Part shown: positions 58,846 to 64,000 of the stretch, in pieces
How the letters are laid out: the number at the start of each line of letters is the position of its first letter
How positions within the stretch are numbered: the first letter of the stretch is position 1
Assembly: GCA_913060975.1 (NCBI GenBank)
Contig: CAJXVC010000004.1
Coordinates: 1-64,000, forward strand
DNA: 64,000 nucleotides
Direction of reading: 5' to 3'
DNA from: an uncultured Gammaproteobacteria bacterium
GTDB taxonomy: Bacteria > Pseudomonadota > Gammaproteobacteria > Pseudomonadales > Pseudohongiellaceae
Made by a program: the position numbers and the translations under genes
The notes under the pieces: model-generated
Database searches by the model: none
Told to the model about the DNA's origin: nothing
What the model saw: only the letters and a program-made list of their open reading frames with translations

Positions 58846-60234
58846 ATGAATAGAAAAACAACAATACTTTCATTTGCTTACTACCTGACACTTATTCCGT
58901 TCACTGTGGTTGCGCAGTCCGAACGCGAGGCGCAATTGGCCACATCAGTAGATGATGGTTTTACCATTGCCGCTGTCGGCGACATCATTATTGCTTATCC
59001 GCTCGATCACATGCTGACCGATCCGGGATTCCGCGAAGTGGTTGAACTCACCCGCGGCGCTGATGTGACTACAGGCAATATGGAAGGCAACATCATCGAT
59101 GGTCGGACCTTTGCGGGCAGTGCCGGCGGTGGCTTTGGCGCTGAGCCAGAAGCGGCTGAATGGATTGCCGAGATGGGTTTCGACATTGTCTCGCGCCCCA
59201 ATAATCATGCCGATGATTTTGGCCCTGAAGGTCTGGCAGAAACCAGTGCCCATCTGGAGCGCGCCGGTATCCAGTATGCCGGTTATGGCGACAGTTATTG
59301 GGCCGCGAAAGCAGCACGTTTTTACAGTAGCGCCCGGGGGCGCGTTGGCATGGTGGCGGTGTCGGATCATGATCCGCGTGCGCAACCGGCGCGTGGTGAA
59401 TGGCCCGGTGTGGGTGGGCTGAGCCCGTTGCGCGTGGAGCGCTATTTTATGGTGCCCGAGGACTCATGGGAGTCCGTGCAAACGCTGCGCGATCATTTTC
59501 CCAATGGCAGTGGGTTCTATGCCCGCGGTGCCAATACCAATAGTGAGATCTCTCTGATCGGTAATAACTTTCGCAAGGCCGAGCCCGGCATTACTGAGCC
59601 TTACTATCACTATGAGATGAATCAGCAAGATTTAACCGATACGCTGGCGTCTGTACGCGAAGGCAAAATCAAGTCGGACTTTATTACCGTGGCCATTCAC
59701 GCGCATCATTTCCGGGATGCTCAGGGTGGTTATCGTGGTGAAGGTATTGAGGAAGGTGAGCATCTGGATACCAATCCGTCGATTGCCAATTACTTGCCCG
59801 AGTTTGCCCATGCCGCAATCGACAATGGTGCGGACCTGTTTCAAGGTACCGGCGTGCACGCCCTGCGTGGTATCGAAATTTACAACGGCAGGCCGGTATT
59901 TTACGGGCTGGGTGAATTCATTCGGCAGATGGATGTGATTGGTCTGGCCGGGCGTGGCGATCCGCAGCGCAGCATTGGTCCGCCCGGTGCCGAGTTTCCG
60001 GTCAAATTTGAATCCATTATCGCGATCAGCGAATTTGCCGATGGTGAATTACAGGAAGTACGTATTCATCCTGTTGAAACGCGCTACGACGAGACCAAGC
60101 TGGCCTTGCGCGGTATTCCGCGCATCGCGCCACCCGACGTGGCCCAGCGTATTTTACGTCGCTTGCAAACTCTGTCTGAGCCGCTGGGCACCACCATTCG
60201 CATTCAAGGTGATATCGGTATTATCCGGCCCTGA
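58846..60234 (+). CDS. CapA family (PGA_cap) protein
   Basis: A 462-residue protein with an N-terminal signal peptide (ILSFAYYLTLIPFTVVAQS). CapA-type metallophosphatase-like features: IAAVGDIIIAYPLDHMLTDP, GADVTTGNMEGNIIDGRTF, FDIVSRPNNHADDFGPEGLA, FITVAIHAHHFRDAQGG and ELFQGTGVHALRG-like LFQGTGVHALRGIEIYNGRP. CapA relatives take part in poly-gamma-glutamate synthesis, but here no CapB/C gene is present, so it may be a free-standing phosphoesterase. It follows the DUF6351 gene in one unit. Confidence 0.92.
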   Translation: MNRKTTILSFAYYLTLIPFTVVAQSEREAQLATSVDDGFTIAAVGDIIIAYPLDHMLTDPGFREVVELTRGADVTTGNMEGNIIDGRTFAGSAGGGFGAEPEAAEWIAEMGFDIVSRPNNHADDFGPEGLAETSAHLERAGIQYAGYGDSYWAAKAARFYSSARGRVGMVAVSDHDPRAQPARGEWPGVGGLSPLRVERYFMVPEDSWESVQTLRDHFPNGSGFYARGANTNSEISLIGNNFRKAEPGITEPYYHYEMNQQDLTDTLASVREGKIKSDFITVAIHAHHFRDAQGGYRGEGIEEGEHLDTNPSIANYLPEFAHAAIDNGADLFQGTGVHALRGIEIYNGRPVFYGLGEFIRQMDVIGLAGRGDPQRSIGPPGAEFPVKFESIIAISEFADGELQEVRIHPVETRYDETKLALRGIPRIAPPDVAQRILRRLQTLSEPLGTTIRIQGDIGIIRP

Positions 60235-60246
60235 TCGAAGGGAAGC

Positions 60247-60651
60247 TTAATTCTGGGCGCTATCGGACTTGATGGTAGATGCGGGCTCGGATTGTGCGAG
60301 CAGCAGCCGCATCTCCAGTCGTTTGATCTCGCGGAGTAGCTCATGTTTGAGTAATTGTTGCCATGCGATGACTTTGATAATGGCCAGCATAAACAGGCAC
60401 ACGATTATGCCGAGCGCCCAGGCGAGGCTGAGTTTCAAATCCTCAGTAGCGAAGAAGCGAGTGGCGCAATACACGCCAATGAAGAACGCTGCAAAGCCCA
60501 GAATATAGGAATACCAGGTCACCCAGGCCTGTTTGCCTTTAAACGACAGGGCAAGTGCTTCAAATACGCCCATCTCATTATCCAGGTCGTCTAGTGATTG
60601 TTGTTCCTCTTGCGATAATGCCTTTCTGATTTCGTCGTCAATGTTACTCAT
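60247..60651 (-). CDS. DUF6768-like protein with two membrane helices
   Basis: A 134-residue protein. The cytosolic start (MSNIDDEIRKALSQEEQQ) is followed by two membrane helices (YSYILGFAAFFIGVYCAT and AWALGIIVCLFMLAIIKVIA) and an ELLREIKRLEMRLLLAQ coil. The pattern fits DUF6768, which regularly follows ECF sigma genes. It overlaps the sigma gene by four bases (ATGA), so it may modulate that sigma factor, although it is not a classical anti-sigma domain. Confidence 0.8.
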   Translation of the reverse strand: MSNIDDEIRKALSQEEQQSLDDLDNEMGVFEALALSFKGKQAWVTWYSYILGFAAFFIGVYCATRFFATEDLKLSLAWALGIIVCLFMLAIIKVIAWQQLLKHELLREIKRLEMRLLLAQSEPASTIKSDSAQN

Positions 60652-61208
60652 GATGTTTCTCCGTTATCGTTCATCAGTTTCTTGACCAGTTGCCGTGCAT
60701 AAAACAAGCGCGATTTGACGGTGCCAACTGGTATCGCCAGTATTTCAGCAATATCCCGTACCGGTAATTCTTCCAGATAACTTAGTCGTACTACGATTGC
60801 CAGGCGTGGGTCCAATTGCCGTAATAGCTGCGCGACATCGATTTCAGCAGCCAGCGCCTCGCCATTGTCAGGTTGCGGAAATGCCGACATATCGACGTCA
60901 GTGGTGACTACTGATTCCCGTTCGAGACGAGTTTTACGCAGCCAATCAATACAACGGCGTTCCAAAATTCGGTAGCTCCACTTCGGAAACGCAGCTGCAT
61001 CCTGCAAGGTAAACAGGCGTTTACTAATTGTTAGCCAGGCTTCCTGCACGCAATCTCGTGCGACTTCAGCATTGCCCAGACGGTTGCGAGCAAAGCTCAG
61101 ATAGCGCGGATGCCACCGTGTTACCAGCTCCCGGTATGCTGAAGCTTCGCCTTGTTGGCAGCGAATAACCAGCCATTCGCTATAAACCCGCTGTTTTACT
61201 GATGTCAT
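60648..61208 (-). CDS. ECF-type RNA polymerase sigma factor
   Basis: About 186 residues from ATG 61208 (frame to 61265). Region 2: YLSFARNRLGNAEVARDCVQ with EAWLTISKRL and FPKWSYRILERRCIDWLRK. Region 4: RLAIVVRLSYLEELPVRDIA with EILAIPVGTVKSRLFYARQL. Region 2 to 4 spacing is typical. It is coupled to the DUF6768 gene. The divergent neighbour (61426) is a candidate target. Confidence 0.94.
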   Translation of the reverse strand: MTSVKQRVYSEWLVIRCQQGEASAYRELVTRWHPRYLSFARNRLGNAEVARDCVQEAWLTISKRLFTLQDAAAFPKWSYRILERRCIDWLRKTRLERESVVTTDVDMSAFPQPDNGEALAAEIDVAQLLRQLDPRLAIVVRLSYLEELPVRDIAEILAIPVGTVKSRLFYARQLVKKLMNDNGETS

Positions 61209-61425
61209 AGCCGTCGAATATTTACGTGTCTGTTTACAATGTATCTGATGGTCAGGTCGTGACAAGTAGAGTTTTGGTTCATTTCGGCATAGCTTGATTA
61301 ACGATCGTGACTGGTTTAACTTCCAGACGGATCAACTAGCCTTAAACCCTTCCTGCAATATTGAGAACTGTCATCGATGGTTTCTCGAGACGAATCATGG
61401 GAAGGGGTTCTGAGAGACAATAATC

Positions 61426-62421
61426 ATGAAAAGACTCAGCCAGATCTCATCGTTGCTTACCCTGACACTCGCATTCACAGCCTTGCAGGCTGCTGAAAAC
61501 TACGAGCCTCCGCGAACTGAATACGGCAAGCCCGACCTGCAGGGCTTCTGGACCAATGCCTCGCTGACCACCATGCAGCGTCCAGAGCGCTATGATGAGC
61601 TCGGTCTGGTGATTCCCGACGAAGATCTGGCAGCGCTTACAGCCAACCACCATCAAAATGTGCGTCAGGCAACAGACGATGGGCTGGTGCAGGGCGAATT
61701 ACTCGATGGCTCCGACCTCGGTGAGGGTCGTGGCTATAACGCATTCTGGGTCGATCCGGGCACGCAGTTTGGCCGCGTGAAAGGCGAGTACCGTACTTCC
61801 TGGATAACCTATCCGGAGAGTGGTCGAGTGCCTTATTCCGAAGAGGGCACGGCGATGCGTCGGGCGCGCTTCACCAGTTCAAGAAACGATGGTCCGGAAG
61901 GCCGTGCACTGGGTGAACGTTGCCTGATCGGTTTTGGCAGTACCGGTGGCCCACCGATGAACAATGTGCTGTACAACAATCTTTATCAGATTGTGCAGAC
62001 TGAAGATTACGTGATGATTATGGTCGAGATGGTACACGATGCCCGCATTATCCCGATCGACAAAGAGCATCGCCCCGATGAGTTCAAACAGTGGCTGGGC
62101 GATTCAGTGGCGCATTGGGAAGGCGACACGCTGGTGGTTGAGACGATCAATCTCCATCCGCAGCAAATCCCTAGCAACTCCGCACCGATCACCGACCAGG
62201 GCAGAATCGTCGAGCGTTTCTCGCGCTATTCCGATGATCAGATTCTCTATGAATTCGAAGTCAACGATCCTGTCTACTATACCCAGTCCTGGGGTGGAGC
62301 GATGAGTTTCAATACGACCGACACCAAGCCCTATGAGTATGCCTGCCACGAGGGCAACTATGGATTAGTCGGGATTCTGGCGGGTGCGCGTCGCGACGAG
62401 GTTGCCGTAGAAGCTGAGTAG
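61426..62421 (+). CDS. Exported 'GKPDLxGxW' type protein, unknown function
   Basis: A 331-residue exported protein with a GAGAG ribosome site and a signal peptide (LLTLTLAFTALQAAENY). Motifs: EYGKPDLQGFWTNASLTTMQ, RCLIGFGSTGGPPMNNVLYN, RPDEFKQWLGDSVAHWEGDT followed by LVVETINL, and SWGGAMSFNTTDTKPYEYAC. Related to the lipoprotein at 48165, with the same GKPDL, WxGDTxVVE and C-terminal ExCH/Cys segments. Function unknown. It faces the ECF sigma gene, 217 bases away. Confidence 0.82.
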   Translation: MKRLSQISSLLTLTLAFTALQAAENYEPPRTEYGKPDLQGFWTNASLTTMQRPERYDELGLVIPDEDLAALTANHHQNVRQATDDGLVQGELLDGSDLGEGRGYNAFWVDPGTQFGRVKGEYRTSWITYPESGRVPYSEEGTAMRRARFTSSRNDGPEGRALGERCLIGFGSTGGPPMNNVLYNNLYQIVQTEDYVMIMVEMVHDARIIPIDKEHRPDEFKQWLGDSVAHWEGDTLVVETINLHPQQIPSNSAPITDQGRIVERFSRYSDDQILYEFEVNDPVYYTQSWGGAMSFNTTDTKPYEYACHEGNYGLVGILAGARRDEVAVEAE

Positions 62422-62457
62422 GCCAATTAGAGTAAAGCAAAAGTAAAATAAAAGTGG

Positions 62458-62490
62458 AAAGGGGCAGTATCTGGGCTGTCCCTTTTTTTT
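62458..62490 (+). terminator. Intrinsic terminator after the 61426 gene
   Basis: AAAGGGGCAG pairs, with one mismatch-type wobble, with CTGTCCCTTT around a short loop, followed by eight T. Confidence 0.82.
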
Positions 62491-62613
62491 ATTTTCAATT
62501 TCTATTTTTTGTTTTTGATTGGTGTTTCAGGTTTTAAGTCAGGACAAATGTCGCCGCGCAATGCGCGCATATTGCCATTCGAGTCGTTCGGCGCATTCTC
62601 TTGCTGTTTTTAT

Positions 62614-63045
62614 CTAATTCTCTTCTTCCCAAAAGCGCGTCATTTCTACAAACATGAAAGAGGCCGACCAGGTAATTAAACTCAGGCCAGTGATACCTTC
62701 CAGCCCTGCTACGAAGCGCAGACTTCCTGTTGGGACGATGTCGCCATAACCGACAGTGGTGTAGTTGGTGAATGAAAAGTAAACGCAGTCCAGCAGGCTG
62801 CCATTAAATGCACCGGTCAGCTCACCAAAGGCCCCGTGCTGCAACATCAGGTAGATACCCACCGCGAACAGCCAAATCTCCACGACGTGAGCGCAGATCG
62901 TGCCAAACACACCGATGACGACACGCAGTCTGTGTTTGACCTGCAGGCGCGGTATCAGTTTCGACAGACCGCGCAGAATTTCATAGTGAATCATCACTGC
63001 GCTCGTCACCAGCAAGGTGTTGATGAAGAAAGCCGCTACTAGCAT
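62614..63045 (-). CDS. Potassium channel pore-domain protein
   Basis: A 143-residue membrane protein with three hydrophobic segments. SFTNYTTVGYGDIVPTGSLR contains the TVGYGD selectivity filter, and the last helix (GITGLSLITWSASFMFVEMT) follows. This is a minimal Ion_trans_2-type K+ channel without a visible ligand-binding RCK domain. Gating is unknown. It shares orientation with the DUF4159 gene, about 48 bases after it. Confidence 0.92.
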   Translation of the reverse strand: MLVAAFFINTLLVTSAVMIHYEILRGLSKLIPRLQVKHRLRVVIGVFGTICAHVVEIWLFAVGIYLMLQHGAFGELTGAFNGSLLDCVYFSFTNYTTVGYGDIVPTGSLRFVAGLEGITGLSLITWSASFMFVEMTRFWEEEN

Positions 63046-63092
63046 TCAGCGGCGCCGGAAAGATTAATGGGAAGAGGGGCAGGCAAGTTCAC

Positions 63093-63911
63093 TTAGTGAG
63101 TCAGGCTGTAAATCAGATAGTTAATGCCAAGCCGGTAGGCGGCATTGGCATATTGGGTCGGATACCATTGATCGTAAGTGTGCTCCCAGCCATCGCCCAT
63201 ATCGGAGTTCCAGTTGATCAGGACCATCACTCGCCCGCTATCATCCATAATGGCATGGTTGGATGCGATATCTATTCCTTGTTGTCCAAACCCTTGCCGG
63301 CCGCCGCGCCCGGGTATCATTTGCGGTCCGTCGATATCATAGAACGTGTGGAAGATCTCATGATCGGCGGTGAGTTCGACTATTTCCCGATCAGGAAACA
63401 GGCGCGAGAAATCCTGATAGAAGGCATCCCACTGGCGCTGACCCCAGAAGTCGTCAATCAACAGAAATCCGCCGCGCAACAAATATTCGCGCAAGTTCTC
63501 AATCTCTGCAGGCGATAGCGAAATGCCGCCGTTACGACCCATCTCCAGGGCATAGAGAAACGGGTAGTCGAATATTTCTTCATCGTCGAAGCTCAAGACA
63601 ATGGGCTCGCTCATCACCCGGACATTGGTCAGGCGCGCAACACCGCGCAGGAAGTTCTCATCCGAGGCAGGAAAGTCTGTGGTCCAGGGGCCGCCATAGA
63701 AGCCGCCGCTGTAATAGCTGTCATAACGAATGCGCACGAAGGCAAACTCGCCAGCGATGTCGTAGAGCTCTTCGGGTGGTTGTTGTGCATAGGCAGGGCC
63801 AGCACACAGCAGTGCCAGAGCCAGAATGGCTGACAACACAGGCGCAGCCGCTCTGACTGACAGGATCTGCAGAACTGACAAGGAATACTGTGCGGGTCGT
63901 TGGCGCATCAT
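63093..63911 (-). CDS. DUF4159 domain-containing exported protein
   Basis: A 272-residue protein. The signal peptide ends at GPAYAQQ after a long start region. The DUF4159 pattern is seen: FAFVRIRYDSYYSGGFYGGP, WTTDFPASDENFLRGVARL, YLLRGGFLLIDDFWGQRQWD and PDREIVELTADHEIFHTFYD, with GRVMVLINWNSDMGDGWEHT later. These proteins are glutamine-amidotransferase-like in fold, with unknown role. Usually they occur with MoxR/DUF58 operons; only the K+ channel gene is adjacent here. Confidence 0.9.
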   Translation of the reverse strand: MMRQRPAQYSLSVLQILSVRAAAPVLSAILALALLCAGPAYAQQPPEELYDIAGEFAFVRIRYDSYYSGGFYGGPWTTDFPASDENFLRGVARLTNVRVMSEPIVLSFDDEEIFDYPFLYALEMGRNGGISLSPAEIENLREYLLRGGFLLIDDFWGQRQWDAFYQDFSRLFPDREIVELTADHEIFHTFYDIDGPQMIPGRGGRQGFGQQGIDIASNHAIMDDSGRVMVLINWNSDMGDGWEHTYDQWYPTQYANAAYRLGINYLIYSLTH

Positions 63912-64000
63912 TGCTGTTATTCTGTTGGGTTAGGCGCTGGTTCTGGTCAGTTAGTGTGTATCGACAAGGCGCACAGATCAAGTTATCGTCATTACAAGAA

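Noticed and set aside
1..64000. CRISPR array, prophage, transposon or restriction/defence system
   Set aside because: No regularly spaced direct repeats, no integrase, transposase, phage structural or nuclease/methylase genes were seen in the reading.

Overview
The window looks like a chromosomal piece of an aerobic, probably marine, gammaproteobacterium. Gene density is high, base composition is around 50% GC, Shine-Dalgarno sites are clear and intrinsic terminators are of the usual proteobacterial kind. Large TonB-dependent receptors, secreted beta-propellers, MATE, GST, DUF411 and HupE/UreJ-type proteins fit oligotrophic marine Gammaproteobacteria; the exact genus cannot be read from this sequence. 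I see no rRNA, intact tRNA, CRISPR array, transposase, integrase or phage gene.

Layout. 1-4.9 kb: a TonB-dependent receptor (minus), a 1 kb gap with a 14-bp tandem repeat, and a DUF411 metal-binding protein. 4.9-11.7 kb: MATE transporter, DUF3500 protein, then a CO-dehydrogenase-like (xanthine oxidase family) cluster coxG-coxS-coxM-coxD-coxE that has no coxL. 12-14.7 kb: a secreted cytochrome c/Vgb-like propeller fusion, a small AT-rich secreted protein, and a relic zone where a decayed receptor 3' end (minus) abuts a decayed Vgb-propeller fragment (plus). 14.8-23.2 kb: a 2OG-Fe(II) oxygenase and two close paralogous receptors flanking a MarR regulator. 24-38.4 kb: NHL propellers, cyclophilin, GST, a DUF3445 haem protein, 5'-nucleotidase lipoprotein, a divergent 7TM histidine kinase / LuxR response regulator pair, and a minus-strand ECF sigma module (EF-hand, sigma, anti-sigma, Spy/CpxP-like sensor, DUF1653).

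38.5-47.8 kb: two-subunit 2-oxoacid:ferredoxin oxidoreductase (korAB), PhoX-like DUF839 protein, cysteine synthase, gluconate-2-dehydrogenase subunit 3 plus GMC oxidoreductase, acyltransferase 3. 48-54 kb: a lipoprotein of the 'GKPDLxGxW' type, DUF6152 protein, a truncated copy of the nearby phytanoyl-CoA dioxygenase gene, DUF2799 lipoprotein, the intact dioxygenase, a membrane-anchored protein, HupE/UreJ and a haem lipoprotein. 54-64 kb: BNR-like protein, YkgJ, DUF6351, CapA, a second ECF sigma module with DUF6768, another 'GKPDLxGxW' protein, a K+ channel and DUF4159.

The overall theme is cell-envelope and periplasmic chemistry (receptors, propellers, haem proteins, flavo/Mo-type oxidoreductases) with several local regulators. 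The most unusual points are the coxL-less cluster, the fused gene relics, the partially duplicated and internally deleted dioxygenase gene, a triple 13-bp repeat that carries the HupE start codon, and shared inverted repeats near the two-component system.
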